A stretch of 64,000 nt of DNA, from positions 129,911,960-129,975,959 of the forward strand of contig NC_058337.1 of NCBI RefSeq assembly GCF_905475395.1. Reading direction: 5' to 3'. Positions 23,688 to 35,867 of this stretch are shown one piece after another. Source of the stretch: Chrysoperla carnea. Its lineage: Eukaryota > Arthropoda > Insecta > Neuroptera > Chrysopidae. The notes below the pieces were generated by a model. It worked only from the letters and a program-made list of their open reading frames with translations. It did not search any database and was not told where the DNA came from. The position numbers and the translations under genes are program-made. The number at the start of each line of letters is the position of its first letter. Position 1 is the first letter of the stretch.

Positions 23688-26600
23688 TTAATTATTTTCT
23701 AAATACTTTTTCTCAGCTGGCGAATCTTTAACAAATATCAAAAAAGACGGTACTCCACCCGTAATAATGTACCTAAAACAAAAGTTCAAAATAACTTAGT
23801 AAAACTTAAGTGCAGTTTTGATTCAAACATTAGTCGATCGTTTTTCTTTTGTAAAAGACGTTAAGATAGCCCGGTTCATTCAAATTTTGATAAGTAGAAC
23901 TTCGAATATAAAAAATTTGTTGAGAATTTTGATAAACAAGAAACCGATCGATCTAAATTAAATCCTGGATTATATCAACTTACTCTTTGTGCAATAAAAC
24001 CGCCTTTAACGTTTTTTTCAAATCAACATGGATCATTTTTTGTTTCGCTTTATTTTCAAAATAAATTCGAATATTATTTAGATGATATTTTCGATCATAA
24101 TCCCATTCTGGTGGAATGATTAAAATTTCTGACAGATGATCTTCAAACCTAAAGTAACAAATATAAATTTAAAAATAAATTATGTAAAAATGTATACTCT
24201 GTATTTTAAAATTTACGTTGATGTTTCATTAAATTCTTGAATAAAATCCATAGTTTTAAATTCAGGATATAATAAAATTACAGGCCAAACTAAATTGTCT
24301 TCGTTATTAATATATACACGATGTTGAGCAATTTCTGGAAATGTTGGTTCTAGTTCAGCTAAATTAAATATTTTAGTGCCTAAAATGGTCAAATATGTTT
24401 TAATTGATTCTGAAATGTTAAGGTCACTAAATTATTCACAAAATACCTTTAGTGCTTTCAATCTTAAATCCACGTTTTTCAATTTCGTTTAATAATTTAG
24501 TTTCTTCAAGTTTTCGAGATTTCTCTAAAGCTTGTTTTTTACGTATATCTCTTTCGAATAATTTCTAAAAATTTCAAACATTACAGAATTGTAAAAATTA
24601 TGAGTTTAAAATTTTCAACCAGCAATTGTAATTCAAAAATTGTTTTTTTAATAAAAACGAATTGTGCAATTGTAATATTTCTTTCCAAATTAAATAAAAC
24701 TTTCTATCAAAAAATAGTAAGTTATGAGTAAAAAAGTATAAAATTAATGTTTCTTTGGCTATGAAATGTGGAATCTTGGACGATCCAATTTAAGTCTCAG
24801 ATTGAGTTACAGGACGTGAAAGTGTAAATTTTGTAATACAAATACAATTATTAACTGTAAATTCACTTTTTCAAGATTTATATTTACTTCAAACACACAG
24901 TACAATAATTTAAGTCTTTGGATTATTGGGCGTGTTCAGAACCGTATTGGGGAAGTCAAGTAATACTTTTAGGATTTCAAAAGTACTAAACTTACTCAGC
25001 ACTTCGTTGTTATGAGCACACGCAATCCTTCAAATTAAAGTATGCAAAACAGTGGATTGTTGGTTTAGTTTTGCTCAACCGAATCGCTCGAGTTGAAGAC
25101 GCTGATTACATGGACGGAAATAAGAGACTTCGAGCTAAAGAATGGAATAAATTCAGCAAAAACAACCCTTCTTATAAAATCTATAAAGCGAGTGTTTGCA
25201 TACACTCCGAGTGTTTGTACACACTTTCCCTCTTGATCGGAATGATCTAGCTTATTCGAAAATGAAATTATCAATACTCAATATTTTGCTTTGTTCTAAA
25301 ATGGAAAATTTTGTTTCGTACATATTCCACGACTTTTTGATACATTAAAAAGAGAAGGGTAAAAATCCTCTATAAATTTTTCTATAGAATTATACTAGGA
25401 TACTATAATTTAGTCCGCTTAGAATTTCGTCTTTGAAATCGTATTATATCCGACAATATTTTCAAAAAAGCTTTGTAAGTATTTAGCTCAGGCCCTAGGC
25501 CCTACAAAGGCATCGCAAGGCGCCTTTTATAAACGGAGTTCGATCATAATTTTAAAATCAAATCAACAATTTAACTTAGGCCTCACGGACCTAAGGCTAA
25601 ATCCGGTACTATCAATATCCGATGGCCGAGTAGATTCCCACATAAATATTCACCGATAACAGACAGACATCCAAGGGAGATTGCTACAAAAAAAAAAACA
25701 CCGATAACAGAAAGATGGCTACAAAAAAGAAACACAGATAACAGACAGACAACTATAAAAAATAATTTTTTTTTAAACTGATTAACAATGGAATTCTATA
25801 CAGTAAAAATCGTGTAAAAAATAATGCATTTTCACGGAAAATAATAAATTTTCAATTTTGAAGTCGATAATTTTATGATCATGGTTTAATAATTTTATTT
25901 TAAAAAAATTTTCGCATTTACAATAATTAAGTACTAATTAAAACTAATTTAAGGTATAAATCGCATAGTTTTAGGATCATAATGTTTAAAGACATTTTCA
26001 GCCGCCTTATCTACCTTATCACTAATCGCTTTATGACGTAAATCCAAAATTTCCTTATTTTCCGGTGCTCCCAATAAAATTTCATCACAGTATTCAATAC
26101 AGCGATCATATTGATTTATCTTATACGCACAATTTGCTGCACGTATGATAGCTTTTGTATAGCCTGGCTTTAATTTTAACGCTTGCTGACAATCTCTTAA
26201 ACTGGAACGATAATTTTGTAAAAAATAATGACAAGCAGCCCGATTATTGTATAAAGTTGAATCAATTTCATCATTTCCACTTTTTGCTCTTAGGCCTTCT
26301 GTGTATGCAAGTATAGCCAAACGATATTTTTTATATTTAAAATTAAAATTACCGTCCTCTTTGTAAGCTTGGGCTAATTCTAAAATTTAAGATTTGTTAA
26401 ATGTCAAAAAAATGCTTTAGAAATTAATTTAGAGTTAATTTACCTGCGGGAGTATTTTCTTCTGGATCATATTTCAATTTTTGTAACCCTTCCATGAGAG
26501 GTGAAAGTTCTTCATTTCCAGTGGGAGCATTTTTCATGAAAAATGGATGTTTTTCAAATTCCTGAATAAAAAATATATGTTTAAAATTAATTAAATCTAT

Positions 26601-28603
26601 TAATAGTTAAAGGTAAAATAATTAAATGGTTTTAATCAATAAAAAATGCATGGATAGGGATCTGAAGATTAAATCCTTCTTTAATTTAATTCTCCGAGAG
26701 AGCATTTCGACTATAGTATCCATAACGATGAGAACAGACATTGATCTAGCAAGAATTGAATCGGAGTAGAATTCTAACGTATTTGAATCGGTCACATGCA
26801 TTCAGGATTGGAACCTATCCTAGCCTTAAACGATTGAATCCGATCCGATGTCACTATTGTACCGCTTCTTGAGTTGAGTCCCAGAATGAGTGGTCACTGT
26901 AGTTTAACTCGGGAGTTAAACAAGAGGAGTTAAAAAAAATTATTCTCGTTTTTTACTCATCTAAATTTTTTTCGATTTTCTATATATTAGTATACTGGTT
27001 GTTTAATTTACATCTTGGCATAGTACATCTCCCACGAGTAAGAGAGAGTATGTATGTAAACATTAACCAATGCGTACAAGAAAGAGGTGTTATAGGCATG
27101 TTTTCTTGCTATGAATTGAATGTAGCTTCGAAACGCGTTGAGTTATACACAGCACACACAGCAGCAGTAAAACCATCGTACAGTTTAAAGGGAATCGAAG
27201 CTATATTACAAGCAAGAAAAATATAACACTTATAACATCTCTTTCTTACACGCATTGCTTAACGTATGTACTCTGTCATACTCGTGGGAGATGCTTACGC
27301 CAAGATGTAAATTAAACGCATTGTACATAACTTTTTACTTAAAGATTTTGAGTAATGATGTGGAAAAAATAATAATAATAATAACCTTGCATGGTAAAAA
27401 GGACGGAAATTTACCAGAATTTTATGGAAAAAAACATTATAAAATATAATTATATTTACTATAAATTTTCCAGTGAAAAATACTGAATAAATTTTCCGTG
27501 TAATGATGAATCTTCTTCATTTTAAGATTAAATCCTTGTGAAGAGTAATACTATGAAATCAACTGGCCTACTCAGGTAACTGATTTACTCAGGTATGTTG
27601 GTAGTGTATACTGGCTCGCAGTATGATTTCAGATAAGTTAAGGGAATACATACAGGAGATATGATAATATTTCCAAGAGGAATTCAGTGCTTATACGATT
27701 GAATCGTTCAATAGTTAAAACATTTCTACTTTCCTATTTTAAATTCTTACTGAAATCAGTATATATTTTGATCATGGATTATTCAATAGTTAAAGTATCT
27801 CGAAGATTCAATCCCTACCTTTGACCTTTTGACAATACGGTAACAGTATTTTACAGATATGCGAAATAGAAAAGAAAAATTGAATGCCATTTATTAAACA
27901 GTATAGGCAATATGTATTACAGTTATGCAAACTGCATTTTTATACCATGCATATATGTAATATGCAAGGTATACTAAGTTTAGTCCCAAGTTTGTAACGC
28001 TTAAAAATATTAATGCTATGAACAAAATTTTGATATAGGTGTTTATAAAATCACCTAATTAGTCCATTTTCCTGTCCGTCTGTTGGCCACACGATAACTC
28101 AAAAACGAAAAAAGATATCAAGCTGAAATTTTTACAGCGTATTCAGGACGTAACATATTTTGAAGCTGCTGGAGACAGAATTATGACAGCCAAATTCACT
28201 TAAATCGAAGTCTTAACATAAACTACTCTTAATTTTATAAATTTGGCAACTAGAAACAGTAAGCCTATAAAACGTAATAGAATTCTCACAAAAGCAATGT
28301 GCGACGAGCGATAAGCGAGATTTTATGATGACCGTCAAATATGATTCGACATAATTCATCGGACGACTGAAAATTTTTTGTTTAGGACGAATCTTTATTC
28401 TTTTGTAGATTATAAGTAAAAGTAATAAACGGTACCTCTTGCCAATTTTCCTCAGTCCAGCCATCAGTATACGGTTTTTTCTCTAAACCATTAATAAATT
28501 CATCTAATTCCGCGTCTAATTTTTCAGCCAATTTCAATCGTTCTTCTTCTGTCATTGGCTGTGATTTAGAAGTTGATGCGCTTTTGTTATCATCCATTTT
28601 CAA
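23688..28603 (-). CDS. TTC4: TTC4: tetratricopeptide repeat co-chaperone (7 exons)
   Basis: TTC4 (Drosophila Dpit47, yeast Cns1) links HSP90 and HSP70 in the cytosol and nucleus. Exons on the minus strand: 28603-28436, 26561-26444, 26379-26015, 24564-24447, 24379-24217, 24148-23984 and 23772-23688, all with GT-AG ends, giving 393 aa (human 387). The acidic N-terminus has ENWQE at about 52-56, then HPFFMK. Three TPR-like helical pairs lie at about 96-205 ([20 protein letters not shown]). After a charged helix comes the C-terminal wheel domain, with [19 protein letters not shown] and a final [13 protein letters not shown]. The last exon was identified by this ending; without it exon 6 would stop at a TAA that overlaps a strong GTAAGT donor. 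Exon 3 can also read through its donor to a stop at about 25946. The gene is divergent from SSR4. The start could also be the second Met (residue 3). Confidence 0.92.
25655..25775. repeat. short degenerate tandem repeat in TTC4 intron 3
   Basis: Three loose units of about 45 bp share CACCGATAACAGACAGACA followed by a GCTACAAAAAA-like block. The rest of intron 3 (24565-26014) has no other recognised element. Confidence 0.4.
27001..27317. mobile_element. foldback MITE in TTC4 intron 1
   Basis: 317 bp with inverted arms of about 92 bp: GTTTAATTTACATCTTGG at the left and CCAAGATGTAAATTAAAC at the right, continuing through CATCTCCCACGAGTA. A second inner inverted pair (TTTCTTGCTATGAATTGAA against TATTACAAGCAAGAAA) extends the foldback, leaving a loop of about 60 bp. 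Short open frames crossing it are incidental. Confidence 0.65.
27945..28170 (+). repeat. interspersed family B, copy 3 (3'-truncated)
   Basis: Starts with the family terminus TTTTTATACCATGCATATAT and continues through AGTTTAGTCCCAAGTTTGTA, the GGTGTTTATAAAATCACC block and AACTCAAAAACGAAAAAAG to CAGGACGTAA, then stops. It lies in TTC4 intron 1, antisense to the gene. Confidence 0.7.
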
Positions 28604-29168
28604 GTCTCATTTGTTTCTTCAAATATAATTTTATACAAACTATTTTTAGATGTAATTTAAAATTTTTATTTATTTTATTATGTTGTTCTGATCCATGTGT
28701 TACCGAAAACTTGAAATTTTGAAGTTTTAGCAGAATAGCCAACTTACAGAAACAAAACTTTTTTATCAAAAATGTTAACATTTTATTGGGTAATTATTTT
28801 GGTATGTAGCTAAAAATACTTATGTTTTATATCGAATTCAACTATTTTCAAAGGTTTTCCTAAGCTTAATCTCTCATAAAATTTTCTCCGTATGGTCAAT
28901 GACATTTGTATTTTATGTTGGTAATATGTTACTTATGTTAAACGTCATCAGAAATTTGTCAAATACGTAAACGAATCGCGGCTTACATTCTTCAACGTGT
29001 TCAAACTTGTTCAGTCAAGTTGTGACCTGCCTGTGGTGTAAATCGCTCTGCTCAAGAAATTGGATCAAATTTCCTTCGAAACTTTGAAGACTGTAAGTAA
29101 TTATATAATGCTCATTAATAAAAAACTGTATTGTTCGGTTAATTAACCGAAAATTATTGCTGTTTTAG
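28604..29168. promoter_or_regulatory. divergent TTC4/SSR4 intergenic region with SSR4 5' UTR
   Basis: Only 580 bp separate the TTC4 start codon (minus) from the SSR4 start codon (plus), so the two housekeeping genes probably share a promoter region. The SSR4 leader has a likely non-coding first exon ending at 29092 (CT then GTAAGTAA) and an intron ending at TTTTAG (29168). The transcription start is not visible; the exon probably begins near 28980. Confidence 0.55.
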
Positions 29169-29183
29169 GTTAAAATTACAAAA

Positions 29184-30879
29184 ATGTTGTCGTATTTAAT
29201 TTGTTTTTTGGCTTTAACCACAACCGCTGTATTTGGTGGTGTTTGTATTAAACCCGCGGAAGTTTCAGCTACATCATTTACAACACAAGATGCAACAGTT
29301 GTCTCAGAAATTGCTTTGGTTGCTGAATTCTCATTGAAATGCTCCAATGGTGTAGTTCCAGATAACTTATACGCTGATATCGATGGATTAATCACATATG
29401 TAGCCAAGATTGATGATAAATTCCAGGTAAATTATTTTTTATCTATGATTGTATTATAAAGTGTAATTAAATGTTTTCTTCTAAAATGAAATCAGTGTTG
29501 ATATAAAATTAAACTTCTGTAAATCAGGAGAATCATAATTTTTTCGTTGAGAAATGTTGTTGGGATGCTTTGAAAATCTGGAGTTAACATTTATAATTCA
29601 CTGTTTTCTCGGAGAAAATTGGAATTTTCAATTTTAAGACACGAATTTTACTCCAAAAAGAATCTAAGGACACTCATTTTAGTACGTTTTATTTAAATAA
29701 TTTAGGAAGCAATCTTGGTCTTGTAAGTAATAATCGTCATTTTGTTAAAGTATAATAGCTGCTTTGAATCTCGCGTTTGCGTATTTGTTTGTTTACGAAC
29801 CAGCGGTCGAGAAAAAAAATTGGATAAAAATCATCTTAAACGATTTATTAATTTCCGGATTGTCCCTTAGCACCTATATTTATATAACCTTTGTGTTCTT
29901 CTTGAGTGTAATCTATCTCTTAGAGGTAGGAATTTCTTGCCCCCAGTGTTTAGTCTTCGTAAATCATCTTGGAGTGTCCTTGTACGTAATCCTTCTAATA
30001 AAAATTGACCTTTCCCCCTTTTTTGTTTTTTTAGCCTTTGTAAATCAACCTGAATGCCCCCTTGTAGCGATCGTTTTATCTTTTGATCTTTCTCCTAGCC
30101 TATACGATACCCTAGGCAGTTGCTCAATCCGCCTAATGATTAATCTGTCACTGATTGATCCTAAGATATATTATTTGGAACGATCTTTCTTGTACCAGCA
30201 AGATTGCTACATTATTTCCATTTTAACCTAGCTTTAATTGACACACGGGTTAATTTTTTTTTTTATTGAATGCCACGCTGCCAAATTTTTTGTAGGATTT
30301 AATGTTCAAAAGGAATTTTGAAGTCTTAGGGACCCAAATTCTTAACTCGTTATCAAAACACATATTAGTTTTTGTCCTCCCTTCTTCATTTGGGGTATAT
30401 TTAAACTACTAAAATGTCACTTCGAAACCGTAATATGTTAGCCAAAAGGCGCAAATGTTCGGAAGTATAACTTTATTCAGAAGTGTAAGAAAATTCAATG
30501 GCGAATTAGACTCGAAAACAAAAAAATAATAAAAAACCTATTTATTTGTGATAACACTGACTTACTAAGTAAATTTTTGTAAAATAATCTGATTAATGAT
30601 TCTAATTATTGATTATAGGTTAGCTGGACTGAAGACATCAAGAAAGCCCAACGTGGTGATCGTAATATTCGTATTTTCGATGAAGAAGGTTATGCCACAT
30701 TACGTAAAACTTTACGATCTGGTGACGATAGCTCAGCTGTTGAACCACTTGTAACTGTTGTAGTGAACCATCCAGGTGCTTTCAACGGACCATGGTTGAA
30801 GAGTGAATTCATTGCCGCTGTCTTATCAATTGTCGTAGCATATGTTGCTTTCAGTTCAAAAGCAAAATTATTAGCGTAA
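29184..30879 (+). CDS. SSR4: SSR4: translocon-associated protein delta (TRAP-delta)
   Basis: TRAP-delta is one subunit of the TRAP complex, which sits beside the Sec61 channel in the ER membrane and helps translocation of some secretory proteins. Coding exons are 29184-29426 and 30619-30879 (GT-AG, phase 0), giving 167 aa, close to the usual 170-175. The N-terminus is a hydrophobic signal peptide ending near residue 19. The lumenal part has cysteines at about 21 and 53 that form the conserved disulphide, and YADIDGLITYVAKI and SWTEDIKKAQRGD as family blocks. One membrane helix (FIAAVLSIVVAYVAF) near the C-terminus leaves a short cytosolic tail. The ATG is the first in exon 2. The tail after the stop has AATAAA-type poly(A) signals near 30948. 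The 155-codon open frame inside the intron (29764-30231) is likely chance. Confidence 0.93.
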
Positions 30880-31082
30880 ATTAATATTAATATTATTTAT
30901 GTAATCAATTTTTGATTGTTTTTTTGATTATTTATATGTTTTAATAAATTCTACTTCAGTAAATTGAATTATTTAATTTTATTAATTTTGTAATAAATTT
31001 TTAAATAAACAACAATTTACGTATAAAATGTAAACAGTTTATTTTTATTTGATCTTCCTTCTAATATTAAGGTTGTTGGTTT

Positions 31083-31111
31083 CCAATTTCTCGATTTTTT
31101 CGAGAAATTGG
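31083..31111. repeat. hairpin just after SSR4
   Basis: Twelve-base arms CCAATTTCTCGA and TCGAGAAATTGG around a 5-base loop. It marks the left edge of the repeat array and is 200 bp past the SSR4 stop. It could be the outer end of the array or simply structure in the 3' flank. Confidence 0.5.
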
Positions 31112-31138
31112 AAAAAGAGGCATACAAAATTTTTTTTT

Positions 31139-31668
31139 GGAATTCGATAAAACTCGGTAGGTGGGGTAATTTCAAACCAAAAAGTACAAAAATCAGGTTA
31201 ATTTAATGATTGGATGCAGAGTTTCTGAGATATCGCAATATTTGGATCGATTTTAGTCCACATCTCAAAAACTATTCGACCAGTCATCAAATGCACCCGA
31301 TTTTTGTACTTTTTGGGTCAAAATTACCTTATATACTGAGTTTTATCGAAATTGGAGATCAAAAAAATTTTTCGATAATTTGCTATTTTTTTAAGGGGTA
31401 CCCCTTTGAAAAAATCGAGAAAAATGCAAAAAATTTTTTGTTATGGAATTTGATGAAACTCGGTGGATGGGGTAATTTTGATCCAAAAAGTACAAAAATC
31501 CGGTTAATTAAATGAGTGGTAGCAGAGTTTCTGAGATATCGCAATATTTGGATCGATTTTAGTCCATATCTCACAAACTATTCGACCAGTAATCAAATGC
31601 ACCCGATTTTTGTACTTTTTGGATCAAAATTACCTACTCAGTTGTTTCGAAGTAATAACAAGCGGAAA
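31139..31668 (+). repeat. 306-bp tandem repeat, about 1.7 units
   Basis: A block starting GGAATTCGATAAAACTCGGT at 31139 returns as GGAATTTGATGAAACTCGGT at 31445. Shared text includes AGTTTCTGAGATATCGCAAT, TTGGATCGATTTTAGTCCA and ATGCACCCGATTTTTGTACT. The open frames here arise from the repeat and are not genes. The block joins the 315-bp array with no gap. Confidence 0.7.
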
Positions 31669-33350
31669 ACTGACATCACAGCTGAAAAGAATGACCCGAA
31701 GATACTGGGTTTCAAAAAAAATTCCAACAAGATCGGATCAAATTTTCCCGTGTTATCAAAAAAATCAAATTTTTTAACTTTATGACGTCATCAGAATCCA
31801 AAAAATTTAATTTCGATGTATCATATCCAAACGTTATCCTATTTTGATAAACCCAGTATGTAATCCTACTAAATTTGGGTCATACTTTTCAAATTTGCGA
31901 TCAAAATTAACTTAGCTCTAATAGGTTTCAAGAATTTCGAGTCGTGGTTGCGGAATTAAGCACATAAGTGATAGCTAGCGTAAAACTGATATCACAGCTG
32001 AAAAGAATGACCCAAAATTAGTGGGTTTCAAAAAAAATTCCAATAAGATCGGATAACAATTGCCTGTGTTATCAAAAAAATCGAATTTTTAAACTTAATG
32101 ACGTCATCAGAATCCAAAAAATTTAATTTCGCTGTATCAAATCCAAACTTTATCCAATTTTGATAAACCAAGTATGTAATCCTACTAAATTTGGGCCATA
32201 ATTTTCAAATTTATGATCAAAATTAACCTAGCTCTATTAGATTTCAAGAATGTGGAGGCCTGGTTCCGGAATTAAGCACATATGTGATAGCTAGCGAAAA
32301 ACTGACATCACAGCTGAAAAGAATGATCCAAAATTAGTGGGTTTCAAAAAAAATTCCAATAAGATCGGATCAAATTTGCCTATGTTATCAAAAAATCGAA
32401 ATTTTTAACTTAATGACGTCATCAAAAACCAAAAATTTTAATTTTGCTCTATCACATCCAAATTTTATCCAATTTTGATAAACCAAGCATGTAATTCTAC
32501 TAAATTTGGGTCATACTTTTCAAATTTGTCATCAAAATTAACCTAGCTCTAATAGGTTTCAAGAATTTAGAGTCGTGGTTGCGGAATGAAGCACATAAGT
32601 GATAGCTAGCGTAAAACTGATATCACAGCTGAAAAGAATGACCCAAAATTAGTGGGTTTCAAAAAAAATTCCAATAAGATCGGATAAAATTTGCCTGTGT
32701 TATCAAAAAATCGAAATTTTTAACTTAATGACGTCATCAAAATCCAAAATTTTTAATTTTGCTCTATCACATCCAAATTTTATCCAAATTTGATAAACCA
32801 AGTATGTAATTCTACTAAATTTGGGTCATAGTTTTCAAATTTGCGATCAAAATTAACTTAGCTCTAATAGATTTCAAGAATTTAGAGTCGTGGTTACGGA
32901 ATGAAGCACATAAGTGATAGCTAGCGTAAAACTGATATCACAGCTGAAAAGAATGACCCAAAATTAGTGGGTTTCAAAAAAAATTCCAATAAGATCGGAT
33001 CAAATTTGCCTATGTTATCAAAAAATCGAAGTTTTTAACTTAATGACGTCATCAAAAACCAAAAATTTTAATTTTGCTCTATCACATCCAAATTTTATCC
33101 AAATTTGATAAACCAAGTATGTAATTCTACTAAATTTGGGTCATACTTTTCAAATTTGTCAAAATTAACCTAGCTTTATTAGGTTTCAAGATTGTGGAGG
33201 TCTGGTCCTGGAATTAGGCACATATGTGATAGCTAGCAAGAAACTGACATCACAGCTGAAAAGAATGACCCAAAATTAGTGGGTTTTAAAAAAATTCCAA
33301 TAAGATCGGATCAAATTTGCCTGTGTTATCAAATAAAATTTAATTTATTA
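31669..33350 (+). repeat. satellite-like array, 315-bp unit, about 5.3 copies
   Basis: The anchor ACTGA(C/T)ATCACAGCTGAAA occurs at 31669, 31985, 32301, 32616, 32931 and 33243, so the period is 312-316 bp. Each full monomer contains TGACGTCATCA, AAACCAAGTATGTAAT, CTAAATTTGGG and GTGATAGCTAGC. Monomers are closely similar, and odd and even units differ slightly (anchor C or T, GTGGAGG or TAGAGTCG block), which hints at a higher-order dimer. No gene is present. Confidence 0.85.
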
Positions 33351-35867
33351 ACTTTAATTATGACTTTATGTAAATTAATGAGCGCCTTTTACATGATTCT
33401 TTACTAACTTTTTTTTCTTTGGAAGGTAATTTAATGAAGATCGCTCTTAGCTATATTTCAAGAAAAAGAGTTTAGTTTGAAGAGAATTGTCGCATTTGTT
33501 GGAAGTTTTTTAAATTTTGTAAATTTGATTTGTGAATAATCGATTATTATTTTTAATAAAATTGATGTTAACACTAACAACCTTAGTTACACAAGAAAAT
33601 TTAGTATGATGTCATCTTATTTAAAAGTTTATTGACTCTCATGTAATTAATGATTTAATTCCAATTACGTATTTTCTAGACAAAGCAGACCTCATACTGT
33701 TTTAAGTTCAGGGACGGTAAATTAAGAATAGTGTGGGTGTAAAGGTACTCATAATTACAATTAAAAATATAGCTTTCAAAAGACAAATAGGAGTAATTTA
33801 AAATAGTATTCATCAACTTTGTGCAATTAAATATGACTCAAAGTAGCTAGAACTTAAAAAAGGTTCGGTAATCGATCAAATTATAATAAATATATCTACT
33901 AAGTATGTGGGCCCAAAGAATATAATTTTGTGACATGATACGGGCTTAGTCAATCGTTAAATTATAATTTTCTTTTTTTTTTTTAAACAATTTAATTTAG
34001 AAAATTGTTTCTTCCAAATCGCAAGCCGTATTTATTGAAAAATTAATAAATTGTTTTGGGAATTTGTTTTTGGGACAGGTTCGTTAGCACGGGGGTTGAA
34101 AGAAAAGATTGAACAATATATTCCTTGCTACTCATTAAGTAAGGTACTTTCTCGATCTAACGCCCTTTTCTTTTGAATTTTCGCGCCTTTTTCATCTTCC
34201 ATTGAGTGCGTTCCAAAATTCAACTTCGTTCTATTCGCGTATGATTTTTCATGCCGCTGAAATCATGCTCAAGAAGAAATAAATTGACTTTTGCATGCAA
34301 GTAAACTTTTTGATCCTGAGACTGTTGACCATGAATATTCGTCGCTTTTTGTGTAAAAAACCACGCATTGAAATTAATGAATACGAAACGTTAATATAAG
34401 GATGCTGTTAAAGTTAATATGATAAGAATATCAATCAGAGCAAGAAACGCATTGGTAGGACATTAAAAAATAATAAAATTGTCTCTTTCTCGAAAAAAAA
34501 GTTGAAACACCCCCTCCCCTCGGATGATTCCTGCACATGGATCTGATTTGGGGGAAAGGTGTTAAAATTGATAGCCCCTTGGCGTAAAAGGCCATACGTT
34601 TGATAAACAAAACAATAATCTCTCATTTGGAATGTTTAAATATATTTTCGTAGAAGATAAAAGTATTTACAACAAAATTCCAATAACCATGTACAAACTA
34701 CTTAATTTCTATCGCATAAATTATAAACAATGTTTTTTTATTTATTTTTACATTACAATTATGTATAAATTAATACTTTTATTCATAGGCGGCAGCACTA
34801 TTCAACGGTGATTTTGCAACTACCAATTCTTAACTACTCGTGAAGTATATTTAAGATTTGAGTAAGATAAAAAACTTGCTCAGATAAAATACAAATTCAA
34901 AAACTAATTCAGAATTGATAGTTGCGAGAAAATTCAGTGGAGGAAAGCTCATATTGAATATGAAATCGATATTATTGGCTGCGACCAGTCGAACTAAACG
35001 CTCGGTAGTGTCCAATTAGTATCGGTACCACCTTTAAAGAAAAAATCGGTTATCCATATACGGAATGCCGTCATTAACTGAGCGCTGCCGAGCGTTCAGT
35101 TCAGCTAGATCCAACCATTTTGATGATTACATTCTGCTTGCTTCGCCTATGTTTTTTTAGGTTGTTTTGAAAACTGTGAAGTACTACATTACCCAACAGC
35201 GCAGTAGCGCGGTAAATTTGAAAATATATTACTTTCATCTACGATTCGAATATGTGCGATGACGATTATATGAAAATAAACGGGAGTTTTTAATTTATAA
35301 CATTAATAGAGTGATTGTAAAGTCACTATACATTTGCAAATTTAGGATACTAATTAACTAAAATTTTGAGTCTTCAACGCTCTTAAAATTTGAGCTGCGA
35401 AAACCGAACGAGGAAATCAAAATAGCATATTGCACAATAAAATTGGTTTAAGCATAAAATGTATAATAACTTTTAAATCACTCTCCACTTTTGGAACTAC
35501 CGCGCTTGAGCCTACTGTAGATGATACAACTAAGTTAGGATGATACATTTCAGAAAAGAAAAATTAGAAATCTAAATAAAATCTACAAGAAATGCGCCCG
35601 ATTTCAATTTTAAAAGTTCACAATAATGTACCAAAAAAAAAATTTAATAAAAGAAAAATTGGAAAACAAATGATCTTCAATGGAGGGGCATTAAAAATTA
35701 CATGATTTGAAGCGTTAATATTTGTGAACTTCACGAAACGTCGCAATATTTTATATAACACACTGTACACATTTAAAAATATATCTGAGTTAAAATGAAA
35801 ATTCATGAAATGGGTTTTTTTTTCACTTAGTAACTAAAAAATATTTTGTGCTTAAAATTTTCTATTT
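33351..35867. other. intergenic between the satellite and the V-ATPase gene
   Basis: 2.5 kb with no supported gene. An imperfect inverted pair around AACGCTCGGTAGTG (35000) and CTGCCGAGCGTTCAGTT (35085) is visible. The region 35617-35806 on the minus strand is open but low in complexity. The V-ATPase 3' UTR must lie just below 35868. Confidence 0.45.

Noticed and set aside
29764-30231. 155-codon open frame inside the SSR4 intron
   Set aside because: It is rich in Leu, Ile and Phe, has no family likeness, and is made partly of loose repeats around TTTGTAAATCA. It lies wholly within an intron, so I treat it as chance.
31210-31785. Open frames of about 60-100 codons in the tandem array
   Set aside because: They arise because the same repeat unit is open in some frames. 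Related frames occur on both strands, and no protein feature is seen.
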